Source: Deltaproteobacteria bacterium (lineage in GTDB: Bacteria; Desulfobacterota; Syntrophobacteria; BM002). Taken from it: a stretch of DNA of 55,927 nucleotides. Every line of letters starts with the position of its first letter. The first letter of the stretch is position 1. The stretch lies in NCBI GenBank assembly GCA_022340905.1, contig JAJDNB010000176.1, positions 1 to 55,927 of the forward strand, given 5' to 3'. The notes beneath the pieces are model-generated. The model was given only the letters and a program-made list of their open reading frames with translations. It ran no database searches and was not told the origin of the DNA. Shown here one piece after another: positions 42,948 through 50,643 of this stretch. The translations under genes and the position numbers were made by a program.

Positions 42948-43220
42948 TCAGTAAGCGTTTAGCGCATCTATCGGCGACACGGGTGAGACGAGCGAGACGG
43001 GCGAGACGTGATTAAGTTGTGCACGAACCGGGAAATCGTACTCCCAACGCGTGCGTCTCGCCCGACTCTAAGTCTTGCTTTTTATGAGATCTGTTCTGGC
43101 ATAAAGAGTGCCCTTTGCTTAGTCTGCGTGCTCTCAGCCTTTGGGTGTGCACACTCTGCAATCTAAAATCTTAAATCGACAGCCTTGGATTGGGGCTTAC
43201 CTCGGATACGGGATCCTTGA
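42948..43220. repeat. Spacer with GAGACG inverted repeat between the binding protein and livF
   Basis: GAGACGGGCGAGACG (42994-43008) can pair with CGTCTCGCCCGACTC (43054-43068), 14 of 15 positions, with a 45-base loop. The left arm continues a GAGACGAGC-GAGACGGGC 9-bp step. The rest of the spacer shows no repeat or promoter. The hairpin could adjust mRNA stability between the highly needed binding protein and livF. Confidence 0.65.
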
Positions 43221-44021
43221 ATGGCTCTGCTCAACGTTAACAACATCGAGGTAATATACAACGACGTTATTCTGGTACTGAAAGGCTTATCCTTGAAGGT
43301 ATACCAGGGGCAGATCGTTTCACTTCTGGGCGCAAATGGAGCGGGAAAGACTTCCACCCTCAAGGCTATTTCGGGCTTGCTAAAGACCGAAGAAGGGGAA
43401 GTTACCGATGGGATTATAGAGTTTGAAGGCGAGCCCATTCATCGTCTTGCACCAGAGGAGATTGTTCGCCGGGGTATTTTCCAGGTCATGGAAGGAAGGA
43501 GAGTGTTTGAGGACCTGACCGTGGAAGAAAACCTGACAGCAGCCGCCTATCTTCAAAAGGGAAGGAAAAAAATTAAAGGTCTAAAGGAATTAGTTTATTC
43601 CTATTTTCCTAGGATCAAAGAGCGACAAAATGCTCTCGCAGGCTATTTGAGCGGCGGCGAACAACAGATGCTAGTTATTGGCAGGGCACTGATGGCTCAA
43701 CCAAAACTTATGCTCCTCGATGAACCCTCTCTTGGACTCAGTCCCTTATTGGTTGCTGAAATTTTCCACATTATTAAGAAGATCAATGAAGAACAGAAGA
43801 CGACAATTTTATTGGTTGAGCAAAACGCTCGACTAGCTTTAACTATATCTGACTACGGGTATATCATGGAAAACGGACGGATTGTTTTGGACGATACCGT
43901 TGAAAAACTGCGCGACAACGAAGACGTGAAGCGATTTTATCTTGGCTTGACTGAAGTGGGTACAAAACGTTCTTACCGGGATGTTAAATATTACAAGCGC
44001 CGCAAGAGGTGGTTGACCTAG
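43221..44021 (+). CDS. livF: LIV-type ABC transporter ATP-binding protein (LivF)
   Basis: This is the second ATPase subunit, 266 residues. It has Walker A GANGAGKTS near residue 38, the signature LSGGEQQMLVIGRAL, Walker B LMLLDEPSLGLSP and LLVEQNARLAL, with FQVMEGRRVFEDLTVEENL typical of LivF. The C-terminus has about 20 extra basic residues (TKRSYRDVKYYKRRKRWL). It pairs with LivG to power the LivH/LivM permeases. Last gene of the operon; repeat sequence begins soon after the stop. Confidence 0.94.
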   Translation: MALLNVNNIEVIYNDVILVLKGLSLKVYQGQIVSLLGANGAGKTSTLKAISGLLKTEEGEVTDGIIEFEGEPIHRLAPEEIVRRGIFQVMEGRRVFEDLTVEENLTAAAYLQKGRKKIKGLKELVYSYFPRIKERQNALAGYLSGGEQQMLVIGRALMAQPKLMLLDEPSLGLSPLLVAEIFHIIKKINEEQKTTILLVEQNARLALTISDYGYIMENGRIVLDDTVEKLRDNEDVKRFYLGLTEVGTKRSYRDVKYYKRRKRWLT

Positions 44022-44219
44022 TCAAAAGAGAGAGGACAGAAGACAGCAAGTAGAACTCAGAGGTCAGAGATCAGATGTCAGAGGTCAGGGCAAAACTGAT
44101 CTCTGATCTCCGACGTCTGACCTCTGTGACGGACGGTTTCAACGATTTTAACGATTTGCCCATTTGACTAATTGACCAATTCACCAGTTGGCTACGTACA
44201 TGACGCAAGGACGGCAACT
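44022..44219. repeat. Repeat mosaic between livF and the bactofilin gene
   Basis: GAGGACAGAAGACAG heptamers, hairpin unit copy 3 (44055-44135), then 9-bp words (GGTTTCAAC, GATTTTAAC, GATTTGCCC) and TTGACTAATTGACC up to about 44190. Confidence 0.72.
44055..44135 (+). repeat. ~80-bp GATCAGAGATCAG hairpin repeat, copy 3 of 4
   Basis: It has the opposite sense to copies 1 and 2 (ACTCAGAGGTCAGAGATCAG, CAGGGCAAAACTGATCTCTG, GTGACGGACG). It differs from copy 4 at only about one base, suggesting recent duplication or conversion. Confidence 0.85.
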
Positions 44220-44609
44220 GTGACTCTCCATTCCTATGTTGGCAGCAACACGACTATAAGAGGCAATTTTGAGTGCAAGGAAGATTTTCTTGTAGAGGGC
44301 GCGGTTGAAGGAAATCTCAGCTCGCAAGGACTAATAGTCTTGGGGAAAGATTCGCTGGTTAAAGGTGAGGTATCTGCGAAAGAAGTTGCGGTTTCAGGAA
44401 TTGTGGTGGGTACAGTGAGATGCCGGGAAAGGCTTGAAATCTACGAGTCAGCCAAAATCATCGGCACGATACAGGCGCCTGTTATCAAGATGGCCCCCGG
44501 AGCTCAGCTTAACGCCAGAGTCATAATGTCCGGGAAAACTGGGGATGTCGAACTTCTCTCCCAATCCTCCCGAAATTCCTATCCCTCGCTGGTCAAGGCA
44601 ACTAATTAG
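44220..44609 (+). CDS. Bactofilin-family protein (polymer-forming cytoskeletal)
   Basis: This protein has about 129 residues and a bactofilin (DUF583) right-handed beta-helix. The repeated strands are visible as GNFECKEDFLVEGAVEGNLSS, GKDSLVKGEVSAKEVAVSG, GTVRCRERLEIYESAKIIG and KMAPGAQLNARVIM. Bactofilins assemble into nucleotide-free filaments that help cell shape or polar organisation. The N-terminus is uncertain: GTG 44220 follows AAGGA with an 8-base gap, while TTG 44172 adds 16 residues from repeat-like sequence. The gene is flanked by repeat blocks and has no obvious operon partner. Confidence 0.82.
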   Translation: MTLHSYVGSNTTIRGNFECKEDFLVEGAVEGNLSSQGLIVLGKDSLVKGEVSAKEVAVSGIVVGTVRCRERLEIYESAKIIGTIQAPVIKMAPGAQLNARVIMSGKTGDVELLSQSSRNSYPSLVKATN

Positions 44610-44773
44610 AGTTGTCAGCAGGGTGTAGTCAGTTGTCCAGTGGGGCTCACTCAGTTCGCCGCACAGCGCCAGGCGCAGAGCGCATAGTGCGTGGTTGCCA
44701 TCCAGTCATCCGCTTTGCTTTATGCACCATGCGCGATGCAGACTAGCGACGGGCGATGAACAGCGGACGATAA
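44610..44773. other. Spacer between bactofilin and the OsmC-family gene
   Basis: The convergent spacer has a GCGC word in the reverse sense (CAGCGCCAGGCGCAGAGCGC, 44664-44683) and CACCATGCGCGATGC. No terminator hairpin with a T run was seen. Confidence 0.5.
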
Positions 44774-45244
44774 TCACTCTGGCATTGGTTCCAAAGTCAA
44801 TTCATGGCTTATGTCAATACAGCCAATCACGCTCTGTGCTGCGGGGCACAGGTGCAAGTAATTATCCAAAGCTTCCTTAGCATCTTCCCATTTTTCCGCG
44901 GGAGCCTTGAGCGTGTAGTGAACTTTAATGCGAACAATTTTGAAAATACTGTCGAACTCCTCTATATCACCTGTCACCTCAGCCTTATATAAATGTTCAA
45001 AGGTTCGAATCTTCTTGCTGGCCAGTACCACGGCCAGTGTGCCCATCATTCAACCACCCACGGCGCCCACGATGTGATCCAGTGTGGCGGCGTGTTCTTT
45101 TTCTGGTTCTACCTTATAAAAATCTTTTATACCACCGTGGATGCCATAATAAACCGGCTCACCAAAGCCTTTAATAAGAGCCTTCCTGGTTGGGCCTTTC
45201 TCTCTGGTAATGATGATCTGCGAGGTGTGTACGAGCTTTCCCAT
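44774..45244 (-). CDS. OsmC-family protein, predicted selenoprotein (in-frame UGA read as Sec)
   Basis: Two reverse-strand reading frames, 45244-45053 and 45049-44774, share one frame and are split only by a UGA at 45052-45050. Reading it as selenocysteine gives 156 residues, with Sec at position 65 in AVGG-U-MMGTL, where OsmC/Ohr-type proteins have their reactive Cys. The C-terminal half keeps C133 in the LCPAAQS motif, which carries the second reactive Cys of the family, and C142. Such proteins reduce organic hydroperoxides or react with sulfur species. The ATG has AGGAGG at a good distance. It lies 13 bases behind a Rrf2 regulator, probably in one operon. A SECIS-like hairpin sits at 45037-45018. 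The alternative is a nonsense pseudogene. Confidence 0.85.
45018..45037 (-). promoter_or_regulatory. Predicted bacterial SECIS hairpin
   Basis: On the mRNA sense, CTGGCC (45037-45032) pairs with GGCCAG (45023-45018) around the loop GTGGTACT. The loop begins 18 bases after the UGA, inside the 16-37-base range usual for bacterial SECIS elements, and starts with G as they do. It is inside the coding region. Confidence 0.75.
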
Positions 45245-45257
45245 ATCTTCCTCCTTT

Positions 45258-45695
45258 TCAATCAATGCTCTGCAGCAGTTCATCGACTGTGGTGGATTTT
45301 GCGAGTATGTCTCCAAGACTTAAGGAGAAAAGTTCTTTCTTGATAACATCTGTCATACTAACCCAGATGTCTCTTGTGGGACAACCGTCAGCACGATAAC
45401 AGAGTTCCGGGTCCAAAACACAATCTACCACCGCTAGTTTGCCTTCGAGTGTCTCAACTATCTCTCCCACACTTATCTTCCCAGGTTTTCTCGCCAGCAC
45501 ATAGCCACCGCGTCTCCCCCTAACGCTTCGGATTAGACCGGCCCCCTTTAGCAAGATGATTAGCTGCTCCAAATATTTGGCAGAAAGATCCTGGCGTTTA
45601 GCAATTTCAGCCAGTGGTATGGGCCCGTCGGCATAGTGCTGAGCCAGATCGACCATCAGTCGAGTACCGTATCTACCGCGTGTCGACAGCTTCAT
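45258..45695 (-). CDS. Rrf2-family transcriptional regulator with cysteine cluster
   Basis: This 145-residue regulator has an N-terminal winged helix (STRGRYGTRLMVDLA, PIPLAEIAKRQDLSAKYLEQLI, SVRGRRGGYVLAR). Three cysteines, C92, C99 and C105 (DCVLDPELC then DGC), form the spacing used by IscR-type members to bind an iron-sulfur cluster. It may therefore sense redox or iron-sulfur status. The start follows GGAGG. Its promoter lies at 45727-45755. The downstream gene is the OsmC-family selenoprotein, so it may control peroxide or sulfur stress response; no isc or suf genes are present. Confidence 0.92.
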   Translation of the reverse strand: MKLSTRGRYGTRLMVDLAQHYADGPIPLAEIAKRQDLSAKYLEQLIILLKGAGLIRSVRGRRGGYVLARKPGKISVGEIVETLEGKLAVVDCVLDPELCYRADGCPTRDIWVSMTDVIKKELFSLSLGDILAKSTTVDELLQSID

Positions 45696-45726
45696 AAATC
45701 CTCCAGAAAGTATATGGAATGGCTAG

Positions 45727-45755
45727 AGATTAGCAGGCCGAGGACTCACTGTCAA
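45727..45755 (-). promoter_or_regulatory. Sigma-70-type promoter for the rrf2-osmC operon
   Basis: On the reverse strand TTGACA (45755-45750) is followed after 17 bases by TAATCT (45732-45727), with transcription expected a few bases further on. An Rrf2 operator may overlap, but no clear palindrome was identified. Confidence 0.6.
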
Positions 45756-45778
45756 AAGAAATTTTTGAACTATGTCTT

Positions 45779-45812
45779 TAGCCTGGATGTTCCATGAAGC
45801 AATTACTGCGAC
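45779..45812. repeat. Remnant of the MITE-like terminal repeat
   Basis: TAGCCTGGATGTTCCATGAA followed by TACTGCGACC after a short gap matches the left end of the element at 21543. Only one end is present, between the cdaA-like stop and the rrf2 promoter. Confidence 0.55.
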
Positions 45813-45823
45813 CAAAGAAAGAA

Positions 45824-47281
45824 TTATTTTGAAGAACTTTGCGAGGTGAGTTTGGACTTAAGCTGAATGGTAACCAGGACCTCTTTGTTTTGTCCGGGAA
45901 GTAGCTTAATTGAAGCGGGAGAGAGCACCACTGGAATTTTCACAATCTTTTCTCCCCTTTGAGGTTCTATATCGCTCATACTGATGGGCTCAGTGTTTAG
46001 GCTAAGCATACTGTTGAGTGTTGATAGTGGGCCGCTAACCCTTACTGAACCCGGCCTGACATTTATTCTGTCAATCAAAAATCCTGGGGGAGGAGAGCCA
46101 ACTATATTTGGCTCTACCGCTATTGCTCTCTCTACCCGTTTTTCCATCTCCAATCGTATAGCCGCTGGGGTTATGCGAACCACTTCCAAACCTGGAGGTA
46201 GTTCGACATTGTCTCCGTTCAATACTATTCGGTGAAAGCCTTCGTCCACTGTGCTGAGATCCAAAAAAGCACTCACCTGTTCTGGTTTAAGAACGCTGAC
46301 GAGTCTGCGTTTTCCAGTAAGTTGTACTTCTACTCTCTCAGCAGACGATCTTCTCAGTTCTAGGTTTTCTGGTATGTTACGGAAATCCACCGTGGTGGTA
46401 ACATTTATAAGCGACAATTGTTTGCCCGAGTAGATTCCCCAGGCAGCTGAAACCAGTAAAAACGTGAGTAGAAGACCAGCAGCTTGAATAAGCAACTCCC
46501 TCAGCCGAGTCCGTGGTTTTACGGTTGTGTAGGTCCTCAGGAGTAATCTGTTGAGCACCATCTGCAGTTGAGGCGGTTCAGGGATCAGTTCCACCTCACC
46601 ACGGTGCACCACCGAAACCTCGCCACGCTCCTCCGATATAACGACTATGACTACGTCGGTCATTTCACTCAAGCCAATAGCGGCTCTATGCCTGGTGCCG
46701 TATTGCCGGGGCAAGCCCTCTTTCTTAGTCAAGGGCAAGTATGCTCCAACCGACTTGATTCGGTTTCCCTGTATTATCACGGCGCCGTCATGCAAAGGAC
46801 TTTCTTTGGCAAAGACACTGGCCATAATTTCAGGGCTCCACCTTCCGTGGAGAGGAATTCCTTCACTCAAATGTTGGGCTAATCTATCTCGCTGTTGGAA
46901 AACGAGCAGAGCACCTGTCCTGTTTTTGGCCAACCGGAATACAGCCCGCTCCAATTCCGATAGGTCTATTGTCCAAGATTCGTAAGGTCGACCTAGAAAG
47001 AGACGAGCGGGACTGGTCTGAACCACGACATCACGGATTTCATTCCTAAAAACTACAACGATGACAAGTACAGCAATAGCGCCCAGACCCTGGAAAAACC
47101 AGCTGGTAAGCACAAGCCCACTTGCCTGAGCAACAGTGTGGCACAACCAAAGGAACAGAAGACCAAAGAGTATCTGCAGAGCGGTGGTCCCACGGAATAG
47201 CAGAAAAAACCTGTGAATTAGAAAACTGATTACCAAGATGTCTACAACGTCTTGCCATTTGAGAGATAGAAGAAAATCCAT
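45824..47281 (-). CDS. Diadenylate cyclase (CdaA-type) fused to YbbR/CdaR-like domains
   Basis: This 485-residue membrane protein makes the second messenger c-di-AMP from two ATP. Three N-terminal hydrophobic segments (about 13-28, 34-58, 62-78) are followed by the DAC domain. Both catalytic motifs are intact: DGA at 165-167 and GTRHRAA at 195-201. A further membrane segment (about 263-284) leads to a C-terminal half with beta-rich YbbR-like units (NVTTTVDFRNIPENL, VRPGSVRVSGPLS), expected outside the membrane. In Firmicutes these are two genes, cdaA and cdaR; here they are one. No glmM lies next to it. The 3' end is close to the element remnant. Confidence 0.9.
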   Translation of the reverse strand: MDFLLSLKWQDVVDILVISFLIHRFFLLFRGTTALQILFGLLFLWLCHTVAQASGLVLTSWFFQGLGAIAVLVIVVVFRNEIRDVVVQTSPARLFLGRPYESWTIDLSELERAVFRLAKNRTGALLVFQQRDRLAQHLSEGIPLHGRWSPEIMASVFAKESPLHDGAVIIQGNRIKSVGAYLPLTKKEGLPRQYGTRHRAAIGLSEMTDVVIVVISEERGEVSVVHRGEVELIPEPPQLQMVLNRLLLRTYTTVKPRTRLRELLIQAAGLLLTFLLVSAAWGIYSGKQLSLINVTTTVDFRNIPENLELRRSSAERVEVQLTGKRRLVSVLKPEQVSAFLDLSTVDEGFHRIVLNGDNVELPPGLEVVRITPAAIRLEMEKRVERAIAVEPNIVGSPPPGFLIDRINVRPGSVRVSGPLSTLNSMLSLNTEPISMSDIEPQRGEKIVKIPVVLSPASIKLLPGQNKEVLVTIQLKSKLTSQSSSK

Positions 47282-47700
47282 GAAACCCTCTTCCTTGGCT
47301 CTTTGTTGGGCAAGAGTATAGCATTCCGAAAGGGTGGAAAACTATATGCCCTTAACTGCATGTACCATAGGACTAGCAAGATTCATACTCGAATGCAAGT
47401 GTGCTCAAAAGACTTTTCGGCCGGATGGACGAGACACGGATCAGACGACAGAGGGCAGATGACAGCAAGTCAAACTCAGAGGTCAGAGATCAGATGTCAG
47501 AGGTCAGGGCAAAACTGATCTCTGATCTCCGACGTCTGACGTCTGTGACGGACGACTTGAACGATTTGACCAGTCGACCATTTGACTAATTGACCAGTTG
47601 GCGCTGTGCGCCACCAGAGAAACTCCTTGCAAACAATTGCTCATTAGTGTAAGAATTTTCACGCCTTTTATAAAACCCTCTCCTTTAAACCACCCCAAAT
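47282..47700. repeat. Repeat mosaic between cdaA-like gene and tRNA-Arg
   Basis: The first 150 bases have no evident repeat. ACGACAGAGGGCAGATGACAG heptamers (47447-47466) lead to hairpin unit copy 4, then 9-bp words (GACTTGAAC, GATTTGACC, AGTCGACCA; 47552-47590) and a short GGCGCTGTGCGCC palindrome (47600-47612). The spacer before tRNA-Arg is AT-rich. Confidence 0.72.
47474..47554 (+). repeat. ~80-bp GATCAGAGATCAG hairpin repeat, copy 4 of 4
   Basis: It matches copy 3 almost base for base (ACTCAGAGGTCAGAGATCAG through to GTGACGGACG), with GACGTCTGTG in place of GACCTCTGTG. Confidence 0.85.
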
Positions 47701-47777
47701 GCCCCCGTAGCTCAGGCGGATAGAGCTCCGGATTCCTAATCCGGGTGTCGCGTGTTCGAGTCACGCCGGGGGCACCA
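47701..47777 (+). tRNA. tRNA-Arg (anticodon CCU)
   Basis: The 77 bases form a full cloverleaf. The acceptor is GCCCCCG/CGGGGGC with an encoded CCA, and the D stem is GCTC/GAGC. The anticodon stem CCGGA/TCCGG has loop TTCCTAA, and the T arm is GCGTG-TTCGAGT-CACGC. Anticodon CCU reads the rare AGG codon. No promoter stands out upstream. Confidence 0.95.
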
Positions 47778-47845
47778 TCTTAGATTTCGGAATGCGGAAT
47801 ACGGATTTCGGATTGAAGATTGCGGATTGAGGAATTACATGCTCA
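47778..47845. repeat. 7-bp GCGGATT-type array after tRNA-Arg
   Basis: The words GCGGAAT-ACGGATT-TCGGATT-GAAGATT-GCGGATT-GAGGAAT run from about 47791 to 47834 with a strict 7-bp step. It is a different word set from the CAG heptamers but has the same period. Confidence 0.65.
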
Positions 47846-48691
47846 CTAGAGTAGGGGTTCAGGGTCGGTGTTTGAAATATAGTGTATTTTTGATTTCCAA
47901 AAAGAAGTGAATTTGTCGATAGCGCGAGTAGTCATAAATACTTTTCTTGCAGCTATACAGTCCTTGACGGATATAATTGCCCAACCGACGCTCTTGTTCT
48001 CTATTTCAAATATTGCATAATAGTTGAAAAGTAGTTCTGAAGGTTCCCACCTCACGTGTTCCGCCAAAATTGCTGCGGCCAGTATTGCAGCTTCAGTAAA
48101 TTTATCTTTATTGAAGTTCACCTCGGATGAATGTCTGTTTATCACAATTGCGAACTTTCCATGATATTTTCGAGAGCGAAAAATCTCCACATAACATTTG
48201 TAACCATTATCTTCTAAATACCTTTGAATGTATTGTACTGCGGGTCCCTCCTCACCAGGAATTGTTTCTTTGACTGCCTCTGCAAGAAGGCTACTGCTGG
48301 CTTTGGCAGTTTCACTGTACTTCTGTCTTATAGCCAAGGTTTTCTTTGCGCTGGCCTCTGGAGTATTTGTAGTCTCATTCACCTTGGCAGGTTTGGCTGT
48401 GAGATCGAAATGTATCAGCCGGTCACCCGTTTCAGTCGATCTACATAAAACTTGCGAGTCGTAATAGCCCTTCTTTCTAACTTGATAGCAGCGCGCTTCC
48501 CAGGCCTTGCCATATATGGATCTCTCAAAAGGAGTGACATAGTCAGTGTCCACAAAATTTGACTCAGAATAACCCCAATAGATCTCTGCACCGGAAGGGT
48601 CCGAGGTGATGTGTTCTTTATAGGTGGTCGCACAACCTTGATTGACCAGTGCTGTGAAGAGCAAAAGAGATAGAATTTTCTTGTAATACAT
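47846..48691 (-). CDS. Putative lipoprotein with PEGA-like segment
   Basis: This protein has about 281 residues and no recognised family overall. A short signal peptide (YYKKILSLLLFTALVNQGC) ends in a cysteine at 20, suggesting a lipoprotein, though the lipobox is imperfect. It is followed by SDPSGAEIYWG, the typical start of a PEGA surface domain. The C-terminal half (YLEDNGYKCYVEIFRSRKYHGKFAIVI) looks like a separate globular domain of unknown role. ATG 48691 is preferred to the upstream start at 48805, which would bury the signal peptide. It is divergent from the TMTC-like gene. Confidence 0.7.
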   Translation of the reverse strand: MYYKKILSLLLFTALVNQGCATTYKEHITSDPSGAEIYWGYSESNFVDTDYVTPFERSIYGKAWEARCYQVRKKGYYDSQVLCRSTETGDRLIHFDLTAKPAKVNETTNTPEASAKKTLAIRQKYSETAKASSSLLAEAVKETIPGEEGPAVQYIQRYLEDNGYKCYVEIFRSRKYHGKFAIVINRHSSEVNFNKDKFTEAAILAAAILAEHVRWEPSELLFNYYAIFEIENKSVGWAIISVKDCIAARKVFMTTRAIDKFTSFWKSKIHYISNTDPEPLL

Positions 48692-48873
48692 GGACCCTTG
48701 ACCTAAGTGGGTAGCTTGGCTCGTGCATTTATAGAGTACAGAAATGACAGGAGAACTGACAAGTGGAAAATCTGCAGAAAAAATCAGTTTACCTCTCCAA
48801 CCCATACCATGTATGCTCGGGTTGCTTCAAAATTGTACCAGAAGCATAAACCTTGAAATTAGGCAAACACTCC

Positions 48874-50643
48874 ATGAGACGTGAAGCTCTCATATGTTTG
48901 GTTCTAACTGTAATTATCCTTGCCGTTTACTGGCAAGTGACCAGAAATGATTTTATCCTATACGACGATAATGTCTACATCACCGACAACCCTCACGTAC
49001 AATCGGGGTTTACGGGAGAAAATATAGGTTGGGCCCTTACAACAACTCGGTCTGGAAATTGGCATCCTCTCACCTGGTTCTCTCACATGTTGGACTACCA
49101 ACTGTTTGGTCTGAATCCCCGGGGGCACCATCTAACCAACCTTTTCTTACACATTGCTAATAGCATTTTACTGTTTTTGACTCTGAGATGGGCCACTTTT
49201 GCTACCTGGCCAAGCGCGCTTGTTGCGGCCTTGTTCGCCATCCATCCACTCCACGTTGAATCGGTAGCCTGGGTGGCCGAGCGTAAGGATGTACTCAGCA
49301 CTTTTTTTTGGCTCTTAACGATGCTGGCCTATATCAGATATGCAAAACGTCCCAAAAGAACAACTTACCTGCTGGTGGTGCTCCTTTTTGTCTTAGGTCT
49401 TACAGCCAAACCTATGCTGGTGACTCTCCCATTTGTATTGCTCCTTCTGGACTACTGGCCCCTAAACCGTTTCCAACTAAGGGGAAATTACGGTTCTGTC
49501 GTTGATGGAAGGGCGGAGCCAAGTCCCGAGAAGTTGTCGCCCATCAGGTTGATAGCTGAAAAGCTGCCGTTGTTTATGCTGTCCGGGATCGTCAGTGCTG
49601 TCGCCTTCTGGGCTCAGGCGAACGCAGGGGCCATGTCTGGACTGGAGGTGATACCAGCCAAATGGAGGATGGCAAATGCCTTGGTTTCCTACGTGACCTA
49701 TATAGGAAAGCTATTCTGGCCTGAAAATCTGGCAGTATTTTATCCCCATCCACAAGACAATCTGCCAATCTGGCAAGTAGTATTGGCTGGACTTCTCTTG
49801 TTGATCCTATCCATAGCAATTGTCAGGCTAGCCGCTCGTTATAAATACGGTATTGTTGGCTGGTTGTGGTATCTAGGCACTCTCGTGCCTGTCATTGGCC
49901 TCGTACAGGTTGGCGAACAGGCCATGGCGGACCGTTACACCTATATACCCTTTATAGGGCTTTATCTCATCATTGCTTGGGGTCTTGCCGATTTGGGAAA
50001 AGAGAGCCGCCGCTTACGAACTCTTTTGACAGTATCGGCAACTTCAATTTTGATGGTCTTGGCTCTGTGTACTTGGCAGCAAGCAAAATTATGGCGGAAC
50101 ACCACCAACCTTTTCGAGCACACCCTCGAGGTAACCACCAACAACTATGTAGCCCACTATACCTTGGGCAATGCTTTGGCCCTGAAAGGAAACCTGGCTG
50201 GAGCAATATATCACTATAAGGAGGCATTGCGCATTAAACCCAACTATGCGGAGGTTCACAACAACCTAGGAAATGCCTTGGCCACGCAAGGAAACCTGGC
50301 CGAGGCAGTTGAACATTATAAAAAGTCCCTACTCATCATGCCCGACCAGGGGAATACGCATCGCAACTTGGGTGTGGCGCTGGATCGGCAGGGTAAGCAC
50401 GAAGAGGCGATTTATCATTACAAAGAAGCATTGCGAATAAATCCGCAAGATTCACAGTCTCACAACAATATTGGGGTAACACTTGCCGAACAGGGAAAAC
50501 TCGAGGAGGCTATTGTCCACTTTTCCCAAGCAGTGAGGATCAACCCCAATTTCACTGAGGCACAACGCAACCTAGAAAACGGTCTTAGACTTCTGGGCAA
50601 GTCCACATCAAAGAATCCAGTAGTCAGTAGTCAGAAGAAGTGA
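48874..50643 (+). CDS. TMTC-like multi-membrane protein with C-terminal TPR repeats
   Basis: This protein has about 589 residues. The N-terminal part has around ten membrane segments and the acidic pair in FILYDDNVYI on the first loop, as in GT-C glycosyltransferases. Conserved WHPLTWFSHMLDYQLFG and FAIHPLHVESVAWVAERKDVLS match the bacterial relatives of eukaryotic TMTC O-mannosyltransferases (DUF1736). The last about 170 residues are four or more 34-residue TPR units (AIYHYKEALRIKPNYAEVHNNLGNALA and relatives). A glycosyl-transfer role is inferred from the family only. ATG 48874 is preferred to TTG 48853. GCATGGGGCATAGGGCG heptamers follow the stop. Confidence 0.83.
   Translation: MRREALICLVLTVIILAVYWQVTRNDFILYDDNVYITDNPHVQSGFTGENIGWALTTTRSGNWHPLTWFSHMLDYQLFGLNPRGHHLTNLFLHIANSILLFLTLRWATFATWPSALVAALFAIHPLHVESVAWVAERKDVLSTFFWLLTMLAYIRYAKRPKRTTYLLVVLLFVLGLTAKPMLVTLPFVLLLLDYWPLNRFQLRGNYGSVVDGRAEPSPEKLSPIRLIAEKLPLFMLSGIVSAVAFWAQANAGAMSGLEVIPAKWRMANALVSYVTYIGKLFWPENLAVFYPHPQDNLPIWQVVLAGLLLLILSIAIVRLAARYKYGIVGWLWYLGTLVPVIGLVQVGEQAMADRYTYIPFIGLYLIIAWGLADLGKESRRLRTLLTVSATSILMVLALCTWQQAKLWRNTTNLFEHTLEVTTNNYVAHYTLGNALALKGNLAGAIYHYKEALRIKPNYAEVHNNLGNALATQGNLAEAVEHYKKSLLIMPDQGNTHRNLGVALDRQGKHEEAIYHYKEALRINPQDSQSHNNIGVTLAEQGKLEEAIVHFSQAVRINPNFTEAQRNLENGLRLLGKSTSKNPVVSSQKK

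Noticed and set aside
45050..45316. Two separate small ORFs or a nonsense pseudogene in the OsmC region
   Set aside because: Both halves are intact and in the same frame, the UGA is at the catalytic Cys position, and a SECIS-like hairpin follows. Selenocysteine explains this better.
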